In this document: piece by piece, positions 36,514 through 45,649 of the stretch | How the letters are laid out: each line of letters starts with the position of its first letter | Position numbering within the stretch: the first letter of the stretch is position 1 | Assembly (NCBI GenBank): GCA_025354605.1 | Contig: JANXMN010000236.1 | Coordinates: forward strand, 1 to 51,853 | Direction: 5' to 3' | Length of the DNA: 51,853 nt | DNA from: Hymenobacter sp. | GTDB taxonomy: Bacteria > Bacteroidota > Bacteroidia > Cytophagales > Hymenobacteraceae | Notes under the pieces: model-generated | What the model was told of the DNA's origin: nothing | What the model saw: only the letters and a program-made list of their open reading frames with translations | The model's database searches: none | Program-made: the position numbers and the translations under genes

Positions 36514-38352
36514 ATGCAGCCCACGCCTCACGCCCCCGACGCCCTGTTTCCCGATGCCTTGCTGGTTGAAGTAGCCTGGGAAGTCTGCAACCAGGTAGGC
36601 GGCATCTACACCGTCATTCGCTCGAAGGTGCCGGCCACCATGCCCGTTTGGGGCGAGCGTTATTGCCTGCTCGGCCCCTACTTCCCGCAAATGGCCCAGG
36701 GCGAGTTCGAGCCCTACGACGAGTTGACCATTCACACGGCCGCCGACCCGTTTGGCGCGGCCGTGCGCACCATGCGCGCCCAGGGTTACGACGTGCAGCT
36801 GGGCACCTGGCTGGTCACCGGCCGGCCCCGCGTCGTGCTCATCAACCCCTTCCAGGCCTACCCGCGTCTAGGCGAGTTGAAGGCCGACCTGTGGCAGCGC
36901 CACGGCATTCCCTCCCCCGACACCGACGACCTGCTGCACCAGGTTATCGCCTTCGGGCACCTGAGCACGATTTTCTTTCAGCACGTGGCCGCCCAGAATA
37001 CTGGCTCGCAGCGCCTGCTGGGCCACTTCCACGAGTGGATGACCGGGGTGGCCATTCCGGAGCTGCGCCGGCAGCAGGTGCCCGTGCAGCTGGTCTTCAC
37101 CACCCACGCCACCCTACTGGGCCGCTACCTGGCCATGAACGATGCCGACTTTTACGACCACCTGATGTGGGTGAACTGGGAAGTCGAGGCCCGCCACTTC
37201 AACATCGAGCCGGCCGTGCGCATGGAGCGCGCCGCCGCCCACGGCTGCCACGTGTTCACCACGGTGAGCGAGCTGACCGTGCGCGAGTGCATCTATTTAC
37301 TGGATAGGATTCCGGACGCGGTGCTGCCCAACGGCCTCAACATCGAGCGCTTCGTGGCCCTGCACGAGTTTCAGAATCTGCACCAGCAGTACAAGGCCAA
37401 GATTCACGAGTTTGTGATGGCCCACTTCTTCCAGTCGTACGCCTTCGACCTCGATAAAACCCTTTATTTCTTCACCTCGGGCCGCTACGAATACCACAAC
37501 AAGGGCTTCGACCTGACGCTGGAGGCCCTGGCCCGCCTCAACTACCGCCTGCAGCAAAGCGGCCTGGAAGGCAACGTGGTGATGTTTTTTATCACCAAGC
37601 GCCCCTACACCAGCATCAACCCGCAGGTGCTGGAGCGCCGCGCCATGCTGAACGAGGTGCAGGAAACCTGCCGCGCCATCGAGCGCCAAGTGGGCGAGCG
37701 CCTGTTCTACGCCGCCGCCGCCAGCCAGGACCACCGGCTGCCCGAACTCGGCGCGATGGTGGACGACTACTGGAAGCTGCGCTACCGCCGCCAGCTGCAA
37801 AGCTGGAAAACCAACGCTCTGCCCCCGGTTATCACCCACAACTTAGTGAACGACGCCGACGACGAAATCCTAGGCTTTCTGCGGCGCTCCGAGCTGCTCA
37901 ACCACCGCCACGACCGGGTGAAGATGGTGTACCACCCCGACTTTGTGTCGCCGGCCTCGCCGCTACTGGGTATGGAATACGGGCAGTTTGTGCGCGGCTG
38001 CCACATGGGCGTGTTCCCGAGCTACTACGAGCCCTGGGGCTACACCCCGCTCGAATGCGTGGCCCGCGGCGTGCCCGCCATCACCTCCGACCTGTCGGGC
38101 TTCGGCGACTACGCCCTGCAAAACGTGCCCGACCCCGAAAGCAAAGGCATTTTTGTGGTGCACCGCCAGGAAAAATCCTTCGACGAGTCGGCCGACGAGC
38201 TCTGCGACATGCTTTGGCAGTTCGTGCAGCTCAGCCGCAAGGAGCGCATCGTCCAGCGTAACGCCGTGGAAAGCTCGGCCGACATTTTCGACTGGAAAAA
38301 CCTGCGCGTTTACTACGACCGGGCCTATGCCCTGGCGCTGGACCGGCGGTAG
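36514..38352 (+). CDS. Glycogen/starch synthase, GT3 (eukaryotic GYS-like) type
   Basis: LVEVAWEVCNQVGGIYTVIRSKVPATMPVWGERYCLLGPYFPQ, HFHEWMTGVAI, TTHATLLGRYLA, VFTTVSELTVREC, LPNGLN, PSYYEPWGYTPLECVARGVPAITSDLSGFGDY. Confidence 0.93.
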   Translation: MQPTPHAPDALFPDALLVEVAWEVCNQVGGIYTVIRSKVPATMPVWGERYCLLGPYFPQMAQGEFEPYDELTIHTAADPFGAAVRTMRAQGYDVQLGTWLVTGRPRVVLINPFQAYPRLGELKADLWQRHGIPSPDTDDLLHQVIAFGHLSTIFFQHVAAQNTGSQRLLGHFHEWMTGVAIPELRRQQVPVQLVFTTHATLLGRYLAMNDADFYDHLMWVNWEVEARHFNIEPAVRMERAAAHGCHVFTTVSELTVRECIYLLDRIPDAVLPNGLNIERFVALHEFQNLHQQYKAKIHEFVMAHFFQSYAFDLDKTLYFFTSGRYEYHNKGFDLTLEALARLNYRLQQSGLEGNVVMFFITKRPYTSINPQVLERRAMLNEVQETCRAIERQVGERLFYAAAASQDHRLPELGAMVDDYWKLRYRRQLQSWKTNALPPVITHNLVNDADDEILGFLRRSELLNHRHDRVKMVYHPDFVSPASPLLGMEYGQFVRGCHMGVFPSYYEPWGYTPLECVARGVPAITSDLSGFGDYALQNVPDPESKGIFVVHRQEKSFDESADELCDMLWQFVQLSRKERIVQRNAVESSADIFDWKNLRVYYDRAYALALDRR

Positions 38353-38375
38353 TGAGTGGCCATCTGCCTTTCTGC

Positions 38376-39125
38376 ATGCACCTGACCACCGAGGATAAGC
38401 TCCGGATTTTTATCAGCGATGCCAGCGCGTTTATAGGGATATTATTTAGCGGTGGCGGGTTGCTGTTCGCAAGTCTCACGCTGAATATGACCGATTTCAG
38501 CAGCCTTCCGATGGCATGCGTTCAGTTGGAAGAGACGATGGGCAAGGTCATCACAGCCCTGCCAACCAACGTAAGCGTGAACGACTCAACCGTTATAGAA
38601 TACACCTACCAGTACCGTAGCGGCGGACACCTTTACACGGCCCACTCATTTAGCGAACTAGCGCATCTGCCAGGGGGCAGCCCGGTAACAGTTGAATACC
38701 TGCCGGGACAGCCGTCCTTTGCTCGCATCCGGGGCATGAGCAACGCGGCCCTGCCGCTCTGGAGCCTACTCTTGCTATTGGTATTTGTCTTTATCGGGGC
38801 CGGCATTCTGTATTTGAACTGGCGTCGAATGCGCCGCATGATGGCGCTGGCGGCTAACCCATTCGTCACGCAGGGTATCTGTCACCGGATAGAAGACCTT
38901 GATAAAAAGGATGATGAAGGTCGCAAAACTTACCGCTCCCATTATCAATACTCCGTGGGTGGCCAGTTTTACACGCATTCACTGACCCTGAACTCGACAG
39001 AAACCGCGGAATACGGCGTGGAGGAGCCGCTCGTAGCCCAACTCGACCAGCCGCGTCACGCCTACCTGGCCCGCGACCTGCCTGATTTTATCTGGCAGCG
39101 GCTGCGACGGCAGCGCCGCCGGTAG
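38376..39125 (+). CDS. DUF3592-like membrane protein
   Basis: Repeated YTYQYRSGGHLYTAHSFSE and YQYSVGGQFYTHSLTLNS modules with TM segments; PVTVEYLPGQPSFARI. Confidence 0.7.
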   Translation: MHLTTEDKLRIFISDASAFIGILFSGGGLLFASLTLNMTDFSSLPMACVQLEETMGKVITALPTNVSVNDSTVIEYTYQYRSGGHLYTAHSFSELAHLPGGSPVTVEYLPGQPSFARIRGMSNAALPLWSLLLLLVFVFIGAGILYLNWRRMRRMMALAANPFVTQGICHRIEDLDKKDDEGRKTYRSHYQYSVGGQFYTHSLTLNSTETAEYGVEEPLVAQLDQPRHAYLARDLPDFIWQRLRRQRRR

Positions 39126-39201
39126 CCGCCTAGTGAATCAGGCTCTACAGCCGATTGGGCGTCTCTTGTATCTTTTAGCCTTCCGTTTAATTTTCGACTC
39201 A

Positions 39202-40074
39202 ATGGGCATCCGGTTCTTTTTCCTTTTGAGCGGGCTGGCCGTGTGCGGCGCCGCCCTCGCCCACGAGTTCTGGCTTGAAGCCCCGCGATTTCGCCTGCAG
39301 CCGGGCGATACGGTGAATGTGCATACCTTCATCGGGGCCGATTTTAAGGGAGAGCCCTGGACCACCAAAGCCGCCAAAGTGCACCGGCTCATGCGTTTCG
39401 GGCCCGTCCCGGCCGACACCACCAACCTCACCCCCGCCCCGGGCTTTGCCGAAACCGACACCTTCCGAACCGCTTTCAATTTTGCCCGGCCCGGCACCCA
39501 CCTGGTTCTGCTGCAAAGCACCAGCTCCTTTATCGAGTTGCCCGCCGAGAAATTCAACACCTACCTGCGCGAAGAAGGCCTCGACTTTGCCCAGAAGCTG
39601 CGCCAGGAAAACGAGGAAACCACCAAAGCCGGACGCGAGGCGTACAGCCGCTGCGCCAAAACCCTGCTGCAGGTGGGCGACCCTGCCCTGGTGCCCCTGG
39701 CGGCCGATAGCGCCTGTCGCCACATTTACGGCCTGCCGCTGGAGTTGGTGCCCGAGCAAAACCCCTACCGCCTGGCCGCCGATAAGGCCCTGACGGTGCG
39801 GGTGCTACGCGGCGGCCGGCCCGCGTTTGGGGCGGCCGTGCAGGTGTGGCAGCGCCAGCTCGGGGGCCTGCCCACCACCCATTATACCACCCGGGCCAAC
39901 CAAAGCGGCCGTATTCTGTTACGCTTATCGGGGCCCGGCCCTTATCTTTTGGCTACTGTCGATATGCGCCCGGCCGCCGCCCGCCTGCGCGAGCGGGCCG
40001 ACTGGCAATCGACCTGGGCCTCCCTAACGTTTGCGGGGCCACCTGCCGCGTTGCGGCTTCCGGGGAAACATTAG
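39202..40074 (+). CDS. DUF4198-like periplasmic protein
   Basis: Signal peptide then AHEFWLEAPRFRLQPGDTVNVHTFIGADFKGEPW. Confidence 0.8.
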   Translation: MGIRFFFLLSGLAVCGAALAHEFWLEAPRFRLQPGDTVNVHTFIGADFKGEPWTTKAAKVHRLMRFGPVPADTTNLTPAPGFAETDTFRTAFNFARPGTHLVLLQSTSSFIELPAEKFNTYLREEGLDFAQKLRQENEETTKAGREAYSRCAKTLLQVGDPALVPLAADSACRHIYGLPLELVPEQNPYRLAADKALTVRVLRGGRPAFGAAVQVWQRQLGGLPTTHYTTRANQSGRILLRLSGPGPYLLATVDMRPAAARLRERADWQSTWASLTFAGPPAALRLPGKH

Positions 40075-40144
40075 CCGGCTTCACCTAAAATTTTGGTTTT
40101 TCTCTTTACCTTCGCCGTTCCCTTACTCCTCTTGCCTACGTTGT

Positions 40145-40519
40145 ATGAAGTACACGATTGATAAAAAAGATAGCTACACCATCATCACCATTGAGGAAAA
40201 GAAGCTCGACACCACTGTTGCGCCGGACCTCAAGTCGGAGTTCGTGAAGCTGAACGCTGAAGGGATTAATAACCTGATTCTCGACCTGACCAACGTGAAA
40301 TACACGGATTCGTCGGGCCTCAGCTCTATCCTTATTGCCAACCGCCTGTGCAACTCCACCGGCGGCCTGCTGGTGCTCACCGGCCTGCAGGACCACGTAC
40401 TCAAGCTCATCACCATCAGCAAGCTCGAATCGGTGCTGCACATCCTGCCCACCGTGGAGGAAGGCATCGACCGCGTGTTTCTGCACGCCATTGAGCGCGA
40501 TTTGACGGATAAGGAGTAA
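40145..40519 (+). CDS. STAS domain protein (anti-sigma factor antagonist)
   Basis: VAPDLKSEFVKLNAEGINNLILDLTNVKYTDSSGLSSILIANRLCNSTGGLLVLTGL. Confidence 0.92.
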   Translation: MKYTIDKKDSYTIITIEEKKLDTTVAPDLKSEFVKLNAEGINNLILDLTNVKYTDSSGLSSILIANRLCNSTGGLLVLTGLQDHVLKLITISKLESVLHILPTVEEGIDRVFLHAIERDLTDKE

Positions 40520-40533
40520 TTTTTTCAGCGACC

Positions 40534-40609
40534 AGCTAAAAGCTGCAAGCTGCAAGCTGCTGTTCTGCTTTTAGCCAGAACGACGGCTCGCAGCTTGCAG
40601 CTTTTGGCT
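40534..40609. repeat. AGCTGCAAGC interspersed hairpin, possible terminator
   Basis: AGCTAAAAGCTGCAAGCTGCAAGC and its near-perfect reverse complement GCTCGCAGCTTGCAGCTTTTGGCT. Confidence 0.85.
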
Positions 40610-40626
40610 TGTAGCCTTTTCACCGC

Positions 40627-41538
40627 ATGACGTTTGAGCTGAAGATTCTCGGGTCGGCCTCGGCCACACCCACCGTCGGGCGCCATCCCACGGCGCAGGT
40701 GCTCACCGTGGGCACCTCCCACTACCTGATTGACTGCGGCGAGGGCACGCAGTGGCAGATGCTGGAGTACCGCGTGCGCCCCCACCACCTGCGCGCCATT
40801 TTTATCTCGCACCTGCACGGCGACCATTTTTTCGGGCTGTTTGGCCTGCTGGGCACCATGCACCTGCAAGGTCGCACGCTCCCATTGTGTCTCATCGGCC
40901 CGCCCGGCCTCGACGAGGTGCTCGTGACCCAGGCGCGGGTGTCGGGCCTGCAGCTGAATTTTCAGGTGGAGTTTACTGCCATCGATACCGAGGCCCACGC
41001 CGTGGTGTACGAAGATGAGGTACTGAGCGTGCGCACGCTGCCCATGCGCCACCGCATTCCGTGCGCCGGCTACCTGTTCGAGGAGAAGCCCCGCCGTGCC
41101 AACCTGCTCAAGGAAAAGCTGCCGGCTGGTCTCACCCCCGCCCAGCTGGCCCGGCTGGCGCAGGGCGATGACCTGCCGCCCGACGAGCAGCAGCCCGGCC
41201 TGCGCCACGCCGACGTAGCCGGCCCCGCTCCTACCCCGCGCCGCTACGCCTTCTTTTCCGATACGCTTTATACCCCCGAGCTGGCCCCCCTCATCGCCGG
41301 GGCCAACCTGCTCTATCACGAAGCCACCTTCCTGGACGAGATGCGCGAGCGCGCCACCCAGACCCACCACAGCACGGCCCGTCAGGCCGCGCTACTGGCT
41401 CGGGCAGCGGGCGTGCAGCAGCTCCTGCTCGGCCACTTCTCTAGCCGCTACAAGAGCTTGGAGCCGCTGCTGACCCAGGCCCAGGAGGTTTTCTCCGATA
41501 CTGCCCTGGCGACGGAAGGGCTAACGGTGCAGCTGTAG
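40627..41538 (+). CDS. rnz: Ribonuclease Z
   Basis: LGSASATPTVGRHPTAQVL, YLIDCGEGTQWQM, IFISHLHGDHFFGLFGLLGTM, LLYHEATFLDE, LLLGHFSSRYKS. Confidence 0.95.
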   Translation: MTFELKILGSASATPTVGRHPTAQVLTVGTSHYLIDCGEGTQWQMLEYRVRPHHLRAIFISHLHGDHFFGLFGLLGTMHLQGRTLPLCLIGPPGLDEVLVTQARVSGLQLNFQVEFTAIDTEAHAVVYEDEVLSVRTLPMRHRIPCAGYLFEEKPRRANLLKEKLPAGLTPAQLARLAQGDDLPPDEQQPGLRHADVAGPAPTPRRYAFFSDTLYTPELAPLIAGANLLYHEATFLDEMRERATQTHHSTARQAALLARAAGVQQLLLGHFSSRYKSLEPLLTQAQEVFSDTALATEGLTVQL

Positions 41539-41572
41539 CGCGTGGCGCGCGCAGCAAAGCACCGTAGCGCGC

Positions 41573-41678
41573 CGTAGCACGCAGCCTTTGCTGCGTATGC
41601 GAGCGCAGCGAGCATGCCTACTGCGCCAACGCCCAATGCTCGCTGCGCTCGCATACGCAGCAAAGGCTGCGTGCTACG
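41573..41678. repeat. Perfect 43-bp inverted repeat with 20-bp loop
   Basis: CGTAGCACGCAGCCTTTGCTGCGTATGCGAGCGCAGCGAGCAT (41573-41615) and exact reverse complement (41636-41678). Confidence 0.97.
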
Positions 41679-41701
41679 TCTCCCCTCTTAACTTTTACCC
41701 C

Positions 41702-42451
41702 ATGCCCAACTCCTACGCCCACAAAAAGCAGCAGCTATACCTCGTGCTGAGCGGGATTTTTCTGGTGAATGCCCTGCTGGCTGAAATCATCGGGGTCAAG
41801 ATTTTCTCGGCCGATAAGTTGATGGGGCTACCCGGCAGCCTCACGGCGGGCGTGCTTATCTGGCCAGTGGTGTTTGTCACCACCGACATCATCAACGAAT
41901 ATTTCGGCAAGGCCGGCGTGCTGCGCATCAGCTACCTCACGGTGGTGCTCATTCTGTTCGCCTTCGGAATCATTTACCTGACTACCAAGCTACCCCCGGC
42001 CGATTTCTGGCTCGACGTGAACAAGACCGACAACCTCGGCCGGCCTTTCAACATCGACTTTGCCTACCAGAGCATTTTCCGGCAGGGGCTGGGCATCATC
42101 ACCGGGTCCATTGTCGCGTTTGGGGTGGGCCAGGTGCTCGATGCCACCATTTTCGCGGCCCTGCGCCGGGCCACCGGTGGGCGCTACATCTGGCTGCGCG
42201 CTACCGGCTCGACGCTGGTATCGCAGCTCGTCGATTCGTTTGTGGTGCTCTACGTGGCCTTCTACGTGTTCGGCAACTGGAGCATGGACCAAGTGCTGAG
42301 CGTGGCCAATACCAACTACTGGTACAAGTTCGCGGCCGCCATTCTGCTCACGCCCGTGCTCTACCTAGCCCACGCCCTGATTGACCGCTACCTCGGCCCC
42401 GAGGAAACGGCTGAGCTGCAGGCAAAAGCTGCCGTGAATACTTCCGTTTAA
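41702..42451 (+). CDS. Queuosine precursor transporter (YhhQ family)
   Basis: VNALLAEIIGVKIF, VFVTTDIINEYFGKAGVLR, YIWLRATGSTLVSQLVDSFVVLYVAFYV. Confidence 0.93.
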   Translation: MPNSYAHKKQQLYLVLSGIFLVNALLAEIIGVKIFSADKLMGLPGSLTAGVLIWPVVFVTTDIINEYFGKAGVLRISYLTVVLILFAFGIIYLTTKLPPADFWLDVNKTDNLGRPFNIDFAYQSIFRQGLGIITGSIVAFGVGQVLDATIFAALRRATGGRYIWLRATGSTLVSQLVDSFVVLYVAFYVFGNWSMDQVLSVANTNYWYKFAAAILLTPVLYLAHALIDRYLGPEETAELQAKAAVNTSV

Positions 42452-42487
42452 TTTTAATTCATCCCTCACCCCCAAATTTTCTTTCGC

Positions 42488-43132
42488 ATGCGCTTTTTAT
42501 TCCTGCTGCTGATTGCGGCATTTGCTCCTTTGCTGGGCCGGGCCCAATCGGAATTCGCTCCAGGCACTTACGAGCTGGCCGACGGTACCAAAGGCACCGG
42601 TATGCTGAGCTATGAGAACGGCTATAAGGCCAGGCTAACGGTGAAAGACCCGAAAGCGGACCCCGACAGCAAAGCCGGCAAAAAAGGCCAGGAGTTTGCT
42701 GGCAGCAAGGTGCGTGCCTTCACGATAGTCGGCGACCACTACGTGCTGCTGCACAGCGTTAAGCTTGATTCGGGCATGCCATTTTCTACGATGTCGCTCA
42801 AAAACAACTTCGCCAAGTTGGTGCTCGAAGGCAAGCTGGAACTGCTTGAATTCGACCTGACCCAGATGATGCACTCCGGAGCGTCGCGCGACAACGTAGG
42901 CAACCGCAATGCACCTCTACAGGCCGCGCAATCGAAAACCTACCTGCTGCGCCGCCAAGGCGAAGACGAAGCCGCTTCGATTCCGGTGATTGGCAAGAAA
43001 TACCGTGAAGTGCTCACCTCCTATCTGGTCGGCCGGCCCGACCTCATCAAAAAGGTGGGGCCCAAGCCCACATCAGAAGAAGACCTGCGTGAGCTAATTA
43101 AAGCCTATAATTCGGGCAGCACCGGGCAGTAG
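42488..43132 (+). CDS. Hypothetical secreted protein, paralogue A
   Basis: Signal peptide; FAPGTYELADGTKGTG...KVRAFTIVGDHYVLL. Confidence 0.8.
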   Translation: MRFLFLLLIAAFAPLLGRAQSEFAPGTYELADGTKGTGMLSYENGYKARLTVKDPKADPDSKAGKKGQEFAGSKVRAFTIVGDHYVLLHSVKLDSGMPFSTMSLKNNFAKLVLEGKLELLEFDLTQMMHSGASRDNVGNRNAPLQAAQSKTYLLRRQGEDEAASIPVIGKKYREVLTSYLVGRPDLIKKVGPKPTSEEDLRELIKAYNSGSTGQ

Positions 43133-43170
43133 TCCGGCCCCCCGCTTCCGCCCTTTCATTGTCCGGTCCT

Positions 43171-43782
43171 GTGAAAAACACCCGCTACTGCTTCGCTCTG
43201 CTGCTATTGCTGCTGCCGTGGCCGGGGCGCGCTCAGTTTGCCTTCGCGCCCGGCACCTACGAGCTGGCCACTGGCTCGAAAGGCCCGGCCTCGCTAAAGC
43301 TGGTGCTGGGCGAGGGGGGCCAGCCCACCCACTTGGCCGGGGTGAAAAACGGGCAGCAGCGCAGCTTCAGCCCGGCCGAAGTCCGGGCTTTCACCATCGA
43401 CGGCCACCGTTTCGTGCAGGTTGGCGACTTCCGCTTCCGCAGCGGCACCGATGCCGAAACGACCGGCCCGGTCTGGCTCGAAATCGTGGAAACGGGGCCG
43501 GTGGAGCTTTTCTACTACCACTACCAAGTGGAAATGGGCGTCAACTTCAAAGCCCACGTAAAGCTGCCGGTGCTACGGAAATCCGGCAGCCGGCCGTTCT
43601 TGGTCTACTGCCCCGGCCACACGCCGGGCTTCGACCAAAAACTGGCCCCCGGCGGCTTCGTTGCAGCCCTGTTCCCCACCGACCCGGCGTTGCAGCGGCA
43701 GTTTGCCGTCAACGCCGTGAACCGGCTCCAGCTGCCGGCCGTGGTGCACGCCTACAACCAGGGCACGCGTTTGGCACCTTAA
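43171..43782 (+). CDS. Hypothetical secreted protein, paralogue B
   Basis: Signal peptide; FAPGTYELATGSKGPAS...EVRAFTIDGHRFVQV; GTG start candidate. Confidence 0.75.
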   Translation: MKNTRYCFALLLLLLPWPGRAQFAFAPGTYELATGSKGPASLKLVLGEGGQPTHLAGVKNGQQRSFSPAEVRAFTIDGHRFVQVGDFRFRSGTDAETTGPVWLEIVETGPVELFYYHYQVEMGVNFKAHVKLPVLRKSGSRPFLVYCPGHTPGFDQKLAPGGFVAALFPTDPALQRQFAVNAVNRLQLPAVVHAYNQGTRLAP

Positions 43783-43810
43783 CTATTCCTAACCTTCCGC
43801 TTCCAAATTC

Positions 43811-44458
43811 GTGAAAAAGACCCTGAGCAGCTTGCTGCTTCTACTGCCGCTGCTGGCCGCCGCCCAGGCCGAGCCGGGCACCTACCTTCTGGTCGATAAC
43901 CGGCAGGTGGTGTACCACGGCAAGCTGAAGATTGTGAATGGCGAGCTGCGGGCGCGGGACGACGGCGGTAAGCGGCAGGTATGGAAGCCCGACGAAGTGT
44001 ATTGGGCGCGGGTAGGCACGCAGCCCTACCTGCCCGAGAAAGATTTTCAGATACCCAACGCCCTGAGCTTCCGGCCAGTTGCCTACGGCCTAGCGGCCGT
44101 GCTCGACAGTGGCCGCCTTACGCTGCTCCGCTACGACTATGAGGTTGGCGGGCCTGGTATGGGTACGAATGGCAGCATGGGCGGCATGGGCAGCACTACT
44201 CTCTCCGCCTACCTGCTGCAATTGCCGACCGAAGAAAGCGCGCAGCTCATTCCCATGAATTATTATTCGGGAAAAGGCGCTGATTTCAAGGCTATGCTGG
44301 CTCCGTACTTTGCGTCGCGGCCCGACTTAGTGCAGCTCCTGGAAAAGGGCGAAATTTCGCGCCGCAATCTGGCGGCATTCGTGCACGCTTTTAATACCAA
44401 GCAGCCTTTTGTAGCTCCGCGCTACCCCGGCCCACCGGCCGGGGTAATTCAAGATTAA
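43811..44458 (+). CDS. Hypothetical secreted protein, paralogue C
   Basis: Signal peptide; EPGTYLLVDNRQVVYHGKL...PDEVYWARVGTQPYL; GTG start. Confidence 0.75.
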   Translation: MKKTLSSLLLLLPLLAAAQAEPGTYLLVDNRQVVYHGKLKIVNGELRARDDGGKRQVWKPDEVYWARVGTQPYLPEKDFQIPNALSFRPVAYGLAAVLDSGRLTLLRYDYEVGGPGMGTNGSMGGMGSTTLSAYLLQLPTEESAQLIPMNYYSGKGADFKAMLAPYFASRPDLVQLLEKGEISRRNLAAFVHAFNTKQPFVAPRYPGPPAGVIQD

Positions 44459-44468
44459 CCCCTCCCCC

Positions 44469-45443
44469 ATGTCCCGCATTCTCACCGGCATCCAGAGCAC
44501 CGGCCGGCCCCACCTGGGCAACCTGCTCGGGGCCATCCTGCCCGCCATCGAGCTGTCGAAAAACCCGGCCAACGACTCGCTCTACTTCATCGCCGACCTG
44601 CACTCGCTAACGACCGTACGCGACCCCGAAGTGCTGCGCGCCAATACCTACGCCGTGGCCGCCGCCTGGCTGGCCTGCGGCTTTGATACCGAGAAAAACT
44701 TGTTTTACCGGCAGTCCGACGTGCCGCAGGTGACGGAGCTGACCTGGTACCTCAGCTGCTTCACGCCCTACCCCATGCTGGCCAACGCGCACAGCTTCAA
44801 AGACAAGTCAGACAAGCTGTCGGACGTGAATGCCGGCCTCTTCACTTACCCGGTGCTGATGGCGGCCGACATCCTGCTCTACGACGCCGAAATCGTACCC
44901 GTGGGCAAAGACCAGGTGCAGCACCTGGAAATTGCCCGTGACATTGCCAAAGCCTTCAACTCGCGCTACGGCGACACGCTGGTGGAGCCGCGCGCCCGCG
45001 TCGATGCTGAGCTGATGACCATTCCCGGCACCGACGGGGCCAAGATGAGCAAAAGCTACGGCAACATCATCGACATCTTCCTGCCCGAAAAAGAATTACT
45101 CAAGGCCATCAAAACCATTATTTCGGACAGTACGCCGCTCGAAGCGCCCAAGAATCCGGATACTGACATCACCTTCAAACTCTACTCGCTGCTGGCCTCG
45201 CCAGCCGAGATTGCCACGATGCGCGCCAATTACCTGGCCGGCGGCTATGGTTACGGCCATGCCAAAAAGGAGCTGTACGAGCTGATTCTGCGCCGCTTTG
45301 CTACCGAGCGCGAGCGCTTCGACTTCTACATGAACAACCTGCCCGAACTGGATGCCGCGTTGGCCATCGGGGCGCAGCGGGCCCAGCAGTACGGGGCCGG
45401 CGTGCTTGCGAAGGTGCGACAGAAGGTGGGCTACGGGAAGTAA
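44469..45443 (+). CDS. trpS: Tryptophan--tRNA ligase
   Basis: ILTGIQSTGRPHLGNLLGAI, YFIADLHSLT, ADILLYDAEIVPVGKDQVQHLEIARDIA, KMSKSYGN. Confidence 0.97.
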   Translation: MSRILTGIQSTGRPHLGNLLGAILPAIELSKNPANDSLYFIADLHSLTTVRDPEVLRANTYAVAAAWLACGFDTEKNLFYRQSDVPQVTELTWYLSCFTPYPMLANAHSFKDKSDKLSDVNAGLFTYPVLMAADILLYDAEIVPVGKDQVQHLEIARDIAKAFNSRYGDTLVEPRARVDAELMTIPGTDGAKMSKSYGNIIDIFLPEKELLKAIKTIISDSTPLEAPKNPDTDITFKLYSLLASPAEIATMRANYLAGGYGYGHAKKELYELILRRFATERERFDFYMNNLPELDAALAIGAQRAQQYGAGVLAKVRQKVGYGK

Positions 45444-45447
45444 GCGT

Positions 45448-45639
45448 CTGTCATTGCGAGCGCAACGAAGTGGAGCGTGGCAATCCTTGCTCTCGATGCA
45501 GTTAGCCTTGAGATGTGAAAACTTCCGACTCTGGATATCGGGTCGGGGCTTTTCGCGAAAAAGGTTTGTCACTTCATCAGGCTGGTCGCACAGAAAGGAA
45601 GGATTGCCGCGCTCCACTTCGTTCCGCTCGCAATGACAG
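45448..45639. repeat. MITE-like inverted repeat (TCATTGCGAGCGCAACGAAGTGGAGCG family)
   Basis: CTGTCATTGCGAGCGCAACGAAGTGGAGCGTGGCAATCCTT ... AAGGATTGCCGCGCTCCACTTCGTTCCGCTCGCAATGACAG. Confidence 0.9.
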
Positions 45640-45649
45640 AGCCGACCAT

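Noticed and set aside
41588-41701. N-terminal extension of the queuosine transporter through the inverted repeat
   Set aside because: Encoded by the 43-bp repeat arms; a good ATG at 41702 starts the conserved protein.
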